NCBI RefSeq assembly: GCF_000420765.1
Contig: NZ_ATVO01000004.1
Location: 152,001 to 216,000, forward strand
Direction of reading: 5' to 3'
DNA: 64,000 nucleotides
DNA from: Sandarakinorhabdus limnophila DSM 17366
GTDB lineage: Bacteria; Pseudomonadota; Alphaproteobacteria; Sphingomonadales; Sphingomonadaceae
The notes under the pieces are model-generated. The model saw only the letters and a list, made by a program, of their open reading frames with translations. It ran no database searches and was not told where the DNA came from. A program made the translations under genes and the position numbers. This document shows, in pieces, positions 40,101-48,866 of the stretch. Positions within the stretch are counted from its first letter, which is position 1, and the number at the start of each line of letters is the position of its first letter.

Positions 40101-41497
40101 GGGCGCAGGCCGGTGCTGATGCCGCCGCCCAGTGCATCGGCGGCCAGAGTCGCCACCGGGAAGGCGCAATAGTCGGCGGCGTAATAGGCGGATGGTCGGT
40201 GATTGCCGCTGGCCCCGATGCCGCCGAACGGTGCGGCCGACGACGCGCCGTTGGTCGGTCGGTTCCAGTTGACGATGCCGGCGCGGCTGCGCGCCCAGAA
40301 ATCATCGAACCGCGCCGCATCTCCGCCGATCAGGCCCGCCGCCAGGCCAAAGCGCGTGGCATTGGCTGCCGCGATGGCTGCATCCCAGTCAGGTACACGG
40401 ACGATCTGCAACACGGGGCCGAACAGTTCATCGTCGGGCGGCGCATGGCCGGTCATGTCGATAATGGCGGGTGACAGCAACGGCCGGTCAGCGCGGGCGC
40501 GCACCAGCGGGCGCATCACGCGGCCTCCCGCGGCCTGCAATTGCGCCCAACCCCGTTCCAGGCCATCGGCCGCTGCATTGGAGATCACCGGCCCCATGAA
40601 CGGCTGCGGTTCGTCGAAGGGCGCGCCGACGATCAACCGATCCGCCAGCGCCAGCACGGCTTCGACCAGCGCATCGCTCCCCGGCCCGACAATCAGCCGC
40701 CGCGCGTTGGTGCAGCGCTGCCCGGCCGACAGAAACGCCGATTGCACCACGGTTGCGGCCGCCGCTTCGATATCGGTCAAATCCCACGCCACCAGCGGAT
40801 TATTGCCACCCATTTCCAGCGCCAATATGCGGTGCGGCGTGTCGGCAAACTGCCGCGCCAATGCCGCGCCGACATGCGCCGAGCCGGTGAACAACAGGCC
40901 GTCAATCGCCGCACCCGCCAGTTCGCGGCCAACATCGCCGCCGCCGTGGACAAGATTCAATACGCCCTCGGGCAGGCCCGCCTTGGTCCACAGCCCGGCC
41001 ATGAAATCCGCCACAGCCGGCGTCTGTTCCGACGGCTTGAACACAATCACATTCCCGGCCATCAGCGCCGGCACGATATGGCCATTGGGCAGATGCGCCG
41101 GGAAGTTATACGGGCCGAGCACGGCCAGCACGCCGTGCGGCTTGTGACGCAGCATCTGGCGCACGCCGGCGGCCTCGGCTGCCTTTTCACCCGCCCGCTC
41201 GGTCTGCGCAGTGATGGAGATCTCCACCTTGGCGGCGACGCTGGCGACTTCGGTGCGGGTTTCCCACAATGGCTTGCCAGTTTCGCGCGCAATCATTTGG
41301 GCGAAGGCGTCAGCGTCGGCTTCCACGGCCGCCTTGAAGGCGCGGACGATGGCGATGCGTTCGGCCAGCGGCCGCCGCGCCCAACCCGACGCCGCAGCAC
41401 GGGCGCGCGCCACAGCGGCCGCCACGCCGCCCACTGGCCCGGTCCAGATCGCCTCGCCCGTGCAGGGATCGGTGGAGACGAGTTCAGCAATCGACAT
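40097..41497 (-). CDS. astD: Succinylglutamate-semialdehyde dehydrogenase
   Basis: NAD-dependent aldehyde dehydrogenase, fourth step of the AST pathway. 466 residues from MSIAELVSTDPCTGEAIWTG. Signatures: MIARETGKPLWETRTEVASV, MLRHKPHGVLAVLGPYNFPA, NGHIVPALMAGNVIVFKPSE, LLFTGSAHVGAALARQFADT, the Glu in LALEMGGNNPLVAWD, catalytic Cys in FLSAGQRCTNARRLIV and VNWNRPTNGASSAAPFGGIG. The HxxxHxPNGHIVP segment is typical of AstD. Overlaps astA by 14 bases and astB by 4. Confidence 0.96.
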   Translation of the reverse strand: MSIAELVSTDPCTGEAIWTGPVGGVAAAVARARAAASGWARRPLAERIAIVRAFKAAVEADADAFAQMIARETGKPLWETRTEVASVAAKVEISITAQTERAGEKAAEAAGVRQMLRHKPHGVLAVLGPYNFPAHLPNGHIVPALMAGNVIVFKPSEQTPAVADFMAGLWTKAGLPEGVLNLVHGGGDVGRELAGAAIDGLLFTGSAHVGAALARQFADTPHRILALEMGGNNPLVAWDLTDIEAAAATVVQSAFLSAGQRCTNARRLIVGPGSDALVEAVLALADRLIVGAPFDEPQPFMGPVISNAAADGLERGWAQLQAAGGRVMRPLVRARADRPLLSPAIIDMTGHAPPDDELFGPVLQIVRVPDWDAAIAAANATRFGLAAGLIGGDAARFDDFWARSRAGIVNWNRPTNGASSAAPFGGIGASGNHRPSAYYAADYCAFPVATLAADALGGGISTGLRP

Positions 41498-42506
41498 GGC
41501 GGATCCTCGTGCCGGGCGTGAGGCCCAGCGGCGCGGCGACGGCGGCGGGCAGCGTTCGGCCCGCATCAGCGAGCGGAGACAGAAAAGCCTGGAAATCGTG
41601 GAGATGGCCAGTCGCCACCAGCTGCGCCGGCCCTTCCACCCCATCGGCCAGAGCGGCCACTTCGGCTTCGCGGGCACCGCGGATGGTCTTAAGATCATCG
41701 ATGCGGGCGTTCACCGTGGGGCCGCCGTCGAAGATGTCGACATAATTGTCGAACGCAAAGCCCTCCGCCAGCAGCATGGCCAGCGCAGCGCGGCCACTGC
41801 CATGCGGTTGGCCGATGGCCGCGCGGGCCTCGTCGGTGAGCAGATTGGTGTAGACCGGATGGCGCGGCATCAGATCGGCGATGAACTGGTTGCCGTGGAC
41901 GGCGTTGAAACGGTCCGCCTCCGGAAACGACAGGCCGAAGAATTTGGCGCCAAGCGCGTCCCAGAACGGCGAGTTGCCGTCTGCATCCATTACGCCGCGC
42001 AGCTCGGCAATCACGCGGTCGCCAAAGCCCGCGCGGTGCTGTGCGATGAACAGATAGCGGGCGCGCGCCAGGAGCCGGCCCAGCCCGCCGGTGCGCAGAT
42101 CGGGGTGCAGGAACAGCCCGCCCACTTCCGACGCACCATCGAAATCACTGGTGAGCGACAGGAACTCGATGCGCAGCGTGCGATCCAGTTCCTTGCTGGT
42201 CTGGGTCAGCGTGGAAATCTTGTAGCTGTAGAACGGCCATTCGGCGCCCACCCGACTGAACACCATGCCGGTGCCGCCGATCCGCCCGGTCGCGACTTCT
42301 TCCAGCAGCAGCAGGTAAAGCTCGTTCGCCGGCGCTGCATCGCTGCGCGCGAAGCTGGCATCGGACCAAGCCAGGCGGCGGGCAAGCGCGCCCTCATCCT
42401 GCGGCAGATTGGTGAAACCGCCGCCAGTCAGCTTCGCCAGTTCCAGCACGGACGGCAGATCATCGGCCCGTGCCGGGCGCACGCGCCATTCGCCGGGGGC
42501 GATCAT
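41484..42506 (-). CDS. astA: Arginine N-succinyltransferase
   Basis: First step of the AST pathway: succinyl-CoA plus arginine. 340 residues: MIAPGEWRVRPARADDLPSV, ELAKLTGGGFTNLPQDEGAL, GTGMVFSRVGAEWPFYSYKI, SEVGGLFLHPDLRTGGLGRL, LARARYLFIAQHRAGFGDRV, IAELRGVMDADGNSPFWDAL, FFGLSFPEADRFNAVHGNQF and IADLMPRHPVYTNLL, all characteristic. Single-subunit form. The start overlaps the M20 gene's stop (ATGA). Confidence 0.97.
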   Translation of the reverse strand: MIAPGEWRVRPARADDLPSVLELAKLTGGGFTNLPQDEGALARRLAWSDASFARSDAAPANELYLLLLEEVATGRIGGTGMVFSRVGAEWPFYSYKISTLTQTSKELDRTLRIEFLSLTSDFDGASEVGGLFLHPDLRTGGLGRLLARARYLFIAQHRAGFGDRVIAELRGVMDADGNSPFWDALGAKFFGLSFPEADRFNAVHGNQFIADLMPRHPVYTNLLTDEARAAIGQPHGSGRAALAMLLAEGFAFDNYVDIFDGGPTVNARIDDLKTIRGAREAEVAALADGVEGPAQLVATGHLHDFQAFLSPLADAGRTLPAAVAAPLGLTPGTRIRHVDC

Positions 42507-43720
42507 CGTTGCCACCCGTGCTGCGCCACGCGCATCAGCACCAATGCGGCCAGCCGGGCGCGTTCCTCCAGCGAATTGGCGCACAGAAATTCATCGCTGC
42601 TGTGGATGGCGCCGCCACGCGGGCCCATGGTGTCGACCACGGCCAGGCCCGTCGCCGCGAGATTATTGCCGTCACACACGCCGCCAGTGTCGCGCCAGCC
42701 GATGGCGAGGCCCAGCGAGGTGCCGCAGCTTTTCACAAGATCGAACAGGCGTTGCTGATTGGCGTCGAGCGGCTTGGGCGGGCGGGCAAAGCTGCCGTGC
42801 ACGTGGATGTGGACGTCGTGCGCGCTCGCCACCGCCGCCACGATTTCATTGATGCCGGCTTCGGCGCGCAGCTGTGCGGCGGCACTGCGCGGCCGCATGT
42901 TCCAACGCAGCACGGCATTATCGGGCACGACATTATTGGGGCCACCGCCGTCGATTTTGGCGGGATTCACCGACAGATCGTCACTCGCCAGTGCGGCCAG
43001 CCGCAGCGCCAGATCGGCGGCGGCCAAAAGCGCGTTACGGCCATCTTCTGGGTTGCGCCCGGTATGCGCGGCGCGGCCGTGGATGCCGGCGGAAAAATTG
43101 CCCGATCCGGCGCGTGCTCCGGCCAACGTGCCATCGGGCAGCGCTGGCTCAAAGGTCAGGCCGAGGTGGCAGCGCTGGGCGGCTTCAGCCAACAACGGCG
43201 CGGAGCCGGGAGAGGAGACTTCCTCATCGCTGTTCAGCACCACTTCCCAGCCGATGCCTTCCGCAAATGGGCTGGCCTCCAGAACCGTCAGCGCTGCCTT
43301 GATGACGGCGATGCCGCCCTTCATGTCGGCCACGCCGGGGCCGTTCAGCGTGTCGGCGTCCAGCCAGCGGCAGGCCTGAAAGCCATGATCGGCCGGAAAC
43401 ACCGTATCCATATGGCCAGTCAGCAGCACACGCACCGGCGCGTCCGGACGCTTCACGATATGAAGATTGTCGCCGTGCAAAAGCACCCGCTCGCTGCCGC
43501 CGGCGTCGATCTGGCTGGCTGGCGCCGCCGCCACTCGCGTCGCCGTGCCGCCCAGTGGGCCAAAGGCCGCCTCCAGCACGTCAATCATCTGCGCCAGCCC
43601 GGCCAGATTGCGGCTGCCGGTGTTGATCGCCGCCCATGCCTCGATCTCGGCCAGCAGCGCCGGTCGCAGCCCGTCGATACGGGCCAGCGCATGGGCTTCG
43701 GCGGGCGACAGACTGGTCAT
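42503..43720 (-). CDS. M20 family metallohydrolase in the astE position
   Basis: 405 residues, carboxypeptidase-G2/ArgE-like. Metal ligands visible: LLTGHMDTVFP, GPGVADMKGGIAVIKAAL (Asp bridge), LNSDEEVSSPGSAPL (catalytic Glu-Glu) and GAIHSSDEFLCANSLEERAR (C-terminal His). Dimerisation lid: GNFSAGIHGRAAHTGRNPED. First gene of the operon M20-astA-astD-astB. The final AST step, removal of succinate from succinylglutamate, normally needs AstE (M14 family), absent here; this hydrolase is the natural candidate to replace it. That assignment is inference. The CRP-type site at 43764 lies 44 bases upstream of the start. Confidence 0.85.
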   Translation of the reverse strand: MTSLSPAEAHALARIDGLRPALLAEIEAWAAINTGSRNLAGLAQMIDVLEAAFGPLGGTATRVAAAPASQIDAGGSERVLLHGDNLHIVKRPDAPVRVLLTGHMDTVFPADHGFQACRWLDADTLNGPGVADMKGGIAVIKAALTVLEASPFAEGIGWEVVLNSDEEVSSPGSAPLLAEAAQRCHLGLTFEPALPDGTLAGARAGSGNFSAGIHGRAAHTGRNPEDGRNALLAAADLALRLAALASDDLSVNPAKIDGGGPNNVVPDNAVLRWNMRPRSAAAQLRAEAGINEIVAAVASAHDVHIHVHGSFARPPKPLDANQQRLFDLVKSCGTSLGLAIGWRDTGGVCDGNNLAATGLAVVDTMGPRGGAIHSSDEFLCANSLEERARLAALVLMRVAQHGWQR

Positions 43721-43763
43721 GCCGCCACCATAATCTGTGATTTGTACAACCGCCAGCCATTTA

Positions 43764-43779
43764 TGTGATTCATGTCACA
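43764..43779. promoter_or_regulatory. CRP-family binding site (TGTGA-N6-TCACA)
   Basis: TGTGATTCATGTCACA is a perfect match to the E. coli CRP consensus halves, extended by A/T on either side to an 18-bp near-palindrome. It is centred between the divergent ast operon (start 43720) and permease gene (start 43911). The binding regulator is inferred to be a CRP/FNR-family protein. Confidence 0.7.
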
Positions 43780-43910
43780 TTGCCCGCAACTCTGTCCGTC
43801 GCTCTGCCACCTTGACCGCGCCCACCATTGCTGGGCATGACGGTGGCATGACACGGCGTCGGCTCCATGGTGTGGGGTACGGCGCCAAACGTTTGGCAAG
43901 GGGAAATTGC

Positions 43911-45470
43911 TTGAACAAATGGCGCGTGAAGTCGCTGGATTCGATCCTGGCGACCGCAGAGAAGAAATCGCTCACCCGCTCGCTGGGGGCGTTCCAGCTC
44001 ACCATGCTGGGCATTGGCGGCATCATCGGCACCGGCATTTTCGTGCTCACGGCCGAAGCCGCGCAGCTGGCCGGACCGGGCATGCTGATCAGCTTCGTGC
44101 TGTCGGCGCTGGTCTGCGGCCTCGCCGCCCTCTGCTATGCCGAACTGGCCGCGATGGTGCCGGTGTCGGGCAGCGCCTACACCTACAGCTATGCCACCTT
44201 CGGCGAGATTCTCGCCTGGATCGTCGGCTGGGCGCTGGTGCTGGAATATGCCGTGGCGGCTTCGGCCGTGGCGGTCGGCTGGTCCGGCTACATGGTCGGC
44301 GTGCTTGATAACTTCCTCGGCATTCAGTTGCCAGCCGAACTGGTGACTGGGCCTTATGCCGGCGGCATCATCAACCTGCCCGCCGTGGTCATTGCGCTCG
44401 CGGTCACCTGGCTGCTGGTGCTGGGCACCAAGGAAAGCGCCACAGTCAACTCCGTGCTGGTCACCGTGAAGGTGATCGCGCTGGCGGCGTTCATCTTCCT
44501 GGCGGTTCCGGCCGCCACGGCCGACAAGTTCGAACCCTTCCTGCCCTTGGGCGCCACTGGCGCCATTGGTGCGGCTTCCATCATCTTCTTTGCCTTCGTG
44601 GGCTTCGATGCGGTGTCCACCGCGGCCGAAGAAACCAAGAATCCACAGCGCAATATCCCGATCGGGCTGATTGCCAGCCTCGCCATCTGCACCGTTTTCT
44701 ACATGCTGGTGGGTGCCGGCGTGATCGGCAGCTATGGCGCGCAGCCGGTGTTCGGCCCGAACGGCGAAGCCCTGCAGCCCGGTTCGCCGGAACTGGTGGC
44801 CCAGTGCAAGACCTTTGCCGAAGCCACTCTGCCGGTTGTTTGCTCCAACGAAGCGCTGGCGCACGTGCTGCGCGCCATCGGCCATCCCGGCGTGGGCAAC
44901 GTGCTCGGCCTGGCGGCCGGTTTCGCGCTGCCGTCTGTCGTGCTCATGATGATGTTCGCGCAAACCCGCGTGTTCTTCGTGATGAGCCGCGATGGTCTGC
45001 TGCCCGGCATGCTGTCCAAAGTGCACCCGAAATATGGCACGCCGCACGTGGTGACGATCATCACCGGCCTGGGCGTGGCCATCTCGGCGGCCTTCTTCCC
45101 GGTGGGCCAGCTGGCTTCGGTGTCGAACGGCGGCACACTGTGCGCCTTCTTCTTCGTGAGCCTCGCCATCATGACGCTGCGCCGCACCGATCCGACGCGC
45201 CATCGCAGCTTCCGCACCCCGGCGGTGTGGATCGTCGCCCCGCTGGCGGCGGCCGGTTGCCTGCTCTTGTTCGGCTTCCTCAGCTTCGTGGCGCAGATGG
45301 TGTTCTTCGGCTGGGCCGCCATCGGCCTGGTGTTCTACTTCATCTATGGCCGCAGCCGTTCCAACGTGGCGCGCGGCATCACGGTGGTGGGTGAGCTCGA
45401 TCCGGGCGTGCCGCCGCAGGGCGTGGCACCGCTGCCGGGCATCCATACGCCGGGCGGCAAGGACGCGTAA
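43911..45470 (+). CDS. APC family cationic/neutral amino-acid permease
   Basis: 519 residues, about 12-14 transmembrane helices. Start is TTG (LNKWRVKSLDSILATAEKKS) with AAGGGGAAA 5 bases upstream. CAT-type signatures: TMLGIGGIIGTGIFVLTAEA, AGPGMLISFVLSALVCGLAA, CYAELAAMVPVSGSAYTYSY, FFAFVGFDAVSTAAEETKNP and FAQTRVFFVMSRDGLLPGML. A long loop of about 50 residues with three Cys separates two helices in the second half. Facing the ast operon with a shared CRP-type site, it is a good candidate for arginine/ornithine import. Followed by a bidirectional terminator. Confidence 0.9.
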   Translation: MNKWRVKSLDSILATAEKKSLTRSLGAFQLTMLGIGGIIGTGIFVLTAEAAQLAGPGMLISFVLSALVCGLAALCYAELAAMVPVSGSAYTYSYATFGEILAWIVGWALVLEYAVAASAVAVGWSGYMVGVLDNFLGIQLPAELVTGPYAGGIINLPAVVIALAVTWLLVLGTKESATVNSVLVTVKVIALAAFIFLAVPAATADKFEPFLPLGATGAIGAASIIFFAFVGFDAVSTAAEETKNPQRNIPIGLIASLAICTVFYMLVGAGVIGSYGAQPVFGPNGEALQPGSPELVAQCKTFAEATLPVVCSNEALAHVLRAIGHPGVGNVLGLAAGFALPSVVLMMMFAQTRVFFVMSRDGLLPGMLSKVHPKYGTPHVVTIITGLGVAISAAFFPVGQLASVSNGGTLCAFFFVSLAIMTLRRTDPTRHRSFRTPAVWIVAPLAAAGCLLLFGFLSFVAQMVFFGWAAIGLVFYFIYGRSRSNVARGITVVGELDPGVPPQGVAPLPGIHTPGGKDA

Positions 45471-45492
45471 CACCACGCACAATACAAACGAA

Positions 45493-45518
45493 AAGGGCGG
45501 CCCTCACAGGCCGCCCTT
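45493..45518. terminator. Bidirectional terminator between the permease and adenosine kinase genes
   Basis: AAGGGCGGCC (45493-45502), loop CTCACA, GGCCGCCCTT (45509-45518): a perfect 10-bp stem. T-rich tails occur on both strands (CTTGTTTG on plus, TTCGTTTG on minus), fitting the convergent genes on each side. Confidence 0.85.
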
Positions 45519-45539
45519 CTTGTTTGTGGGGTGTGAGGT

Positions 45540-46526
45540 TCAGCCCAGCTTGCTGGCGATCAGCGCACGCAAATCCGCTTCCGGCCGCGCACCGAAGTGG
45601 CTGATCACTTCCGCCGCCGAAATGCAGCCGATGCGCGCGCAATCAGGCAAGGACCGCCCCTGCACCAGCGCCGCCATGAAGCCGCCGGCAAACAGATCGC
45701 CCGCGCCGGTGGTGTCTACCACCTTGGCCACGCGCTCACCGGCCACTTCATACCGGTGCCCGCCGCCCAGCACGACCGCGCCCTTCTCGCTGCGCGTCAC
45801 CACGGTGATGCAGGCATGCTTGCCCAGCTCCGCCATCGCCGCATCGATATCGTCGGTCTGATACAGCGCCTTCACCTCATTCTCGTTGCCGAACATGATG
45901 TCGACATGGCTTTCCAGCAGATTGCGGAAATCGGCGCGATGGCCTTCTACGCAAAACACGTCGCTCAAGGTAAAGGCCACCTTGTTCCCGGCCTCGCGCG
46001 CCACCTTGATCGCCGCCTGCATGGCGGCGCGCGGCGCGGCCGGATCCCACAGATAGCCTTCCAGATAGAGAACGCCCGATTTCGCCACCAGTTCGGCATT
46101 CAGATCGCTGGCATCGAGTTCCTGGCAGGCGCCCAGATAGGTGTTCATCGTGCGCTCGCCATCGGGCGTCACCACGATCAGGCAGCGCCCGGTGGGCGGG
46201 CCGCCCGTGGCCGCCGCCATATCAAACGCCACGCCGGCCGCGCGGATATCATGGGTGAACACCTGCCCCAGCTGATCGCCCGCCACCCGGCCCACAAACG
46301 CCGTACGCGCGCCCAAGGCCGCTGCACCCACCACCGAATTCGCCGCCGAACCGCCACTGATCTCGCGGCCAGGCCCCATTGCGCCATAAAGCGCCTCGGC
46401 CTCACCGGCATCGATCAGCCGCATGCAACCATGCTCGATCCCGCGGCTAGACAGGAAATCCGGGGTCTCGCTGCTGATCACGTCAACAATCGCGTTGCCC
46501 ATGGCGAGGATGTCATACTGCGGCAT
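45540..46526 (-). CDS. Adenosine kinase, PfkB family
   Basis: 328-residue ribokinase-fold sugar kinase. MPQYDILAMGNAIVDVISSE, EISGGSAANSVVGAAALGAR and FVGRVAGDQLGQVFTHDIRA in the N-terminal half; PTGRCLIVVTPDGERTMNTY; GNENEVKALY; and the catalytic DTTGAGDLFAGGFMAALVQG near the C-terminus. Proteobacterial adenosine kinases of this length share the MNTYLGACQEL segment. Expected to convert adenosine to AMP, complementing amn in purine salvage. Divergent from the EI24-like gene across 75 bases. Confidence 0.9.
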   Translation of the reverse strand: MPQYDILAMGNAIVDVISSETPDFLSSRGIEHGCMRLIDAGEAEALYGAMGPGREISGGSAANSVVGAAALGARTAFVGRVAGDQLGQVFTHDIRAAGVAFDMAAATGGPPTGRCLIVVTPDGERTMNTYLGACQELDASDLNAELVAKSGVLYLEGYLWDPAAPRAAMQAAIKVAREAGNKVAFTLSDVFCVEGHRADFRNLLESHVDIMFGNENEVKALYQTDDIDAAMAELGKHACITVVTRSEKGAVVLGGGHRYEVAGERVAKVVDTTGAGDLFAGGFMAALVQGRSLPDCARIGCISAAEVISHFGARPEADLRALIASKLG

Positions 46527-46601
46527 GCACGGCTCCTGAAAATGCAGGCCGTGCCATAGCCGCTTGCCCCGCCCCTGCCCAGACCTTACCTAAAGGGCGA
46601 A

Positions 46602-47309
46602 ATGCCCGCCGCCTTCATCCTGAGCTTCGCGCAATTGTGGGACCCGGCCATCCGCCGCATCCTGCTGCGCGCGCTTCTGCTCACGCTGCTGCTGTTCGCC
46701 GGCCTCAGCTGGGCGGTGTTCAAGGGCATCGCATTGATCGAAACCAATGGCTGGCCAGGGTGGCTGCAAAGCTTCTGGACCAACGGCGCCGGCGATGCCG
46801 CGGCCTTCCTGCTCTCCATGCTGCTCACCTGGCTCGGCTTTACCAGCATCGCCACCGCCGTGATGGCCATGTGGCAGGACGAGATCATCGTCGCCGTCGA
46901 AACCCGCTACTACCCCCACGCCAAGGGCCACGCGCTGGGCCTGGGCGTCGAACTCGCCATGGGCGGGCGCGCGGCGATCAGAGTCGCCCTGATCAACCTT
47001 CTGCTGCTGCCCGCCTACCTCCTCCTCCTCGTCACCGGCATCGGGCCGCTGATCCTGTTCATCATCGCCAACGGCTGGGCCCTGGGCCGCGAATATCTCG
47101 AAGCCGTCGCCGCCCGCCACGTCCCGCTGGGCGAATCTCGCGCCTGGCCGGGGCAGCACAAATGGGATTCATGGGGCATCGGCTTCCTCACGGCCGGGCT
47201 GTTCGCGGTGCCCGTGCTCAATCTGGTCGCGCCGATGATGGGGGCGATGATGGCCACGCATATCTTTCACCGCGAGCGGGAAGACGAGGCGAAGGCGCGG
47301 GCGGCCTAA
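46602..47309 (+). CDS. EI24/CysZ-like membrane protein
   Basis: 235 residues with four to five long hydrophobic stretches (ILLRALLLTLLLFAGLSWAV, AAAFLLSMLLTWLGFTSIAT, INLLLLPAYLLLLVTGIGPL, GIGFLTAGLFAVPVLNLVAP). The order FxxGxxxLxxPxLRRxLLR at the N-terminus, IGPLILFIIANGWALGREYL and FLTAGLFAVPVLNLVAPMMG match the EI24 domain family (includes the sulfate permease CysZ). Substrate unknown. The last 4 bases overlap the convergent small membrane protein gene. Confidence 0.82.
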   Translation: MPAAFILSFAQLWDPAIRRILLRALLLTLLLFAGLSWAVFKGIALIETNGWPGWLQSFWTNGAGDAAAFLLSMLLTWLGFTSIATAVMAMWQDEIIVAVETRYYPHAKGHALGLGVELAMGGRAAIRVALINLLLLPAYLLLLVTGIGPLILFIIANGWALGREYLEAVAARHVPLGESRAWPGQHKWDSWGIGFLTAGLFAVPVLNLVAPMMGAMMATHIFHREREDEAKARAA

Positions 47310-47527
47310 AGAATCCCGCCGCCCATGAACAGGCGGAACGCGCCGACCACGATCACGATCAGGTTGAGGTTCCGCCCGGCGTCCTTGCCCGACAGGAAGC
47401 CCAACCCCAGCCCGACCATGGCCAGCGGGATGATCGCCCAGTTGGCCCAGCCCAGGAAGGGCAGGAAGGCGAAGATGGCGAGGCCGAGCGCGACCAGACC
47501 GATCATGAGCGAGACGATGTTCAACAT
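47306..47527 (-). CDS. Small membrane protein of unknown function
   Basis: 73 residues from MLNIVSLMIGLVALGLAIFA. Nearly entirely hydrophobic with three predicted helices: LMIGLVALGLAIFAFLPFLG, WAIIPLAMVGLGLGFLSG and LNLIVIVVGAFRLFMGGGIL. Such proteins are common in Sphingomonadales but unnamed. The first two-helix pattern with a charged hairpin (GKDAGRNLN) supports it being a real gene. An upstream extension to 47707 would run into the acyl-CoA dehydrogenase promoter and is rejected. Confidence 0.7.
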   Translation of the reverse strand: MLNIVSLMIGLVALGLAIFAFLPFLGWANWAIIPLAMVGLGLGFLSGKDAGRNLNLIVIVVGAFRLFMGGGIL

Positions 47528-47608
47528 GGGTTGAATGTGGGGATGGCCGGGGCCGGCGCAAGGTGTCGCAGCGGCAAAATTCACAGGGTTGCCGCTGCCC
47601 CGATTCGG

Positions 47609-47625
47609 GTTTACGTAAACGTCAA
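47609..47625. promoter_or_regulatory. Palindromic operator GTTTACGTAAAC + GTCAA upstream of the acyl-CoA dehydrogenase pair
   Basis: A perfect 12-bp palindrome (47609-47620) overlapping the repeat TTTACGT-AA-ACGTCAA (47610-47625), 24 bases before the ATG at 47649. It resembles the TTTACGTAAACGTMAA-type motif described for MerR-family LiuR regulators of branched-chain amino-acid/fatty-acid degradation. The similarity is from memory of that motif; the bound protein is inferred. Confidence 0.5.
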
Positions 47626-47648
47626 CCTGTAAGCTGGGGAGTGAAGCC

Positions 47649-48857
47649 ATGGATCTGAATTTCAGCGCCGAAGACAATGCCTTTCGTGACGAAGTGCGTG
47701 CCTTCATCCGCGACCATTATCCCGCCTATCTGAACGAGAAAATTCACGAGGGTGAGGAAATGGCGAAGGAAGATTTCCTCGCCTGGCACAAGGTGCTGCA
47801 TCAGAAGGGCTGGATCGTTCCGGCGTGGCCGACCGAATATGGCGGCACTGGTTGGACCGCGACCCAGCGTTATATCTGGTCGGAAGAGACGGCTGCTGCC
47901 GATACCGTGCGGTTGATGCCGTTCGGCCTGTCGATGGTTGGCCCGGTGATCTACACCTTCGGCACGCCGGAACAGAAGGCCAAGTTCCTGCCCCGCATCC
48001 TGAGTGGCGAGGATTGGTGGTGCCAAGGTTATTCCGAGCCCGGCGCCGGTTCCGATCTTGCATCTTTGCGCACCCGCGCCGAGCGCTTCACCGGCGATGA
48101 CGGCAAGGAATATTACCGCGTCAACGGCCAGAAGACCTGGACGACGATGGCGCAGCATGCCGATTGGGGCTTCTTCCTGGTTCGCACCGATACCACCGCC
48201 AAGATCCAGGAAGGCATTTCGTTCCTGCTGATCGACATGAAGACGCCCGGCATCACCGTGCGCCCGATCATCACCCTGGGCGGTGAGCATGAAGTCAACG
48301 AAGTCTGGCTGGAAGACGTGATCGTGCCGGTGGAAAACCGCGTGTTCCACGAAAACAAGGGCTGGACCTGTGCCAAGTTCCTGCTGGCCCACGAACGCAC
48401 CGGCATCGCCGGCGTTGCCGCTTCCAAGCGCAATGTTGAGCGCATCAAGGACGTGGCCCGCAAGACCGAAGACGGCGGCGAGGCGCTGATGGCCAACCCG
48501 TTCTTCAAGCGCAAGGTGGCCGAACTGGAAGTCGATCTGGCGGCGCTGGAATATACCGAACTGCGGACCCTCGCTGGCGAAAGCAGCGGCAAGGGCCCGG
48601 GGCCGGAATCCAGCCTGCTCAAGATCAAGGGCACCGAGATCCAGCAGCGTCTGACCGAGTTGGCGCTGGAAGCCGCCGGCACCTATGGCGCGCCGTACTT
48701 CCGCTCAATGGGCGAAGGCGACAACAGCTTCGCCGTCGGCCCGGACAGCGCCCGCCGCACCGCGCCGGTATATTTCAACATGCGCAAGACCAGCATCTAT
48801 GGCGGGTCCAACGAGATCCAGCGCAACATCATCGCCAAGATGGTGCTGGGCCTTTGA
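47649..48857 (+). CDS. Acyl-CoA dehydrogenase, FadE-type alpha-like subunit
   Basis: 402 residues. Signatures: KGWIVPAWPTEYGGTGWTAT, GYSEPGAGSDLASLRTRAER, GQKTWTTMAQHADWGFFLVR, RPIITLGGEHEVNEVWLEDV and YGGSNEIQRNIIAKMVLGL. The usual MCAD-type catalytic Glu in the YEGT position is Gly here (YGGS); Glu249 in AHERTGIAG sits where isovaleryl-CoA dehydrogenase and the ChsE-type heteromeric enzymes place it, so it is the likely base. Followed 55 bases later by a shorter acyl-CoA dehydrogenase, as in heterotetrameric enzymes. GGGGAG precedes the start. Confidence 0.92.
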   Translation: MDLNFSAEDNAFRDEVRAFIRDHYPAYLNEKIHEGEEMAKEDFLAWHKVLHQKGWIVPAWPTEYGGTGWTATQRYIWSEETAAADTVRLMPFGLSMVGPVIYTFGTPEQKAKFLPRILSGEDWWCQGYSEPGAGSDLASLRTRAERFTGDDGKEYYRVNGQKTWTTMAQHADWGFFLVRTDTTAKIQEGISFLLIDMKTPGITVRPIITLGGEHEVNEVWLEDVIVPVENRVFHENKGWTCAKFLLAHERTGIAGVAASKRNVERIKDVARKTEDGGEALMANPFFKRKVAELEVDLAALEYTELRTLAGESSGKGPGPESSLLKIKGTEIQQRLTELALEAAGTYGAPYFRSMGEGDNSFAVGPDSARRTAPVYFNMRKTSIYGGSNEIQRNIIAKMVLGL

Positions 48858-48866
48858 TCGATTGAA

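Noticed and set aside
43770-45482. 570-codon minus-strand frame opposite the permease
   Set aside because: His/Arg/Gln-rich composition without domain signs; shadow of a membrane protein gene.
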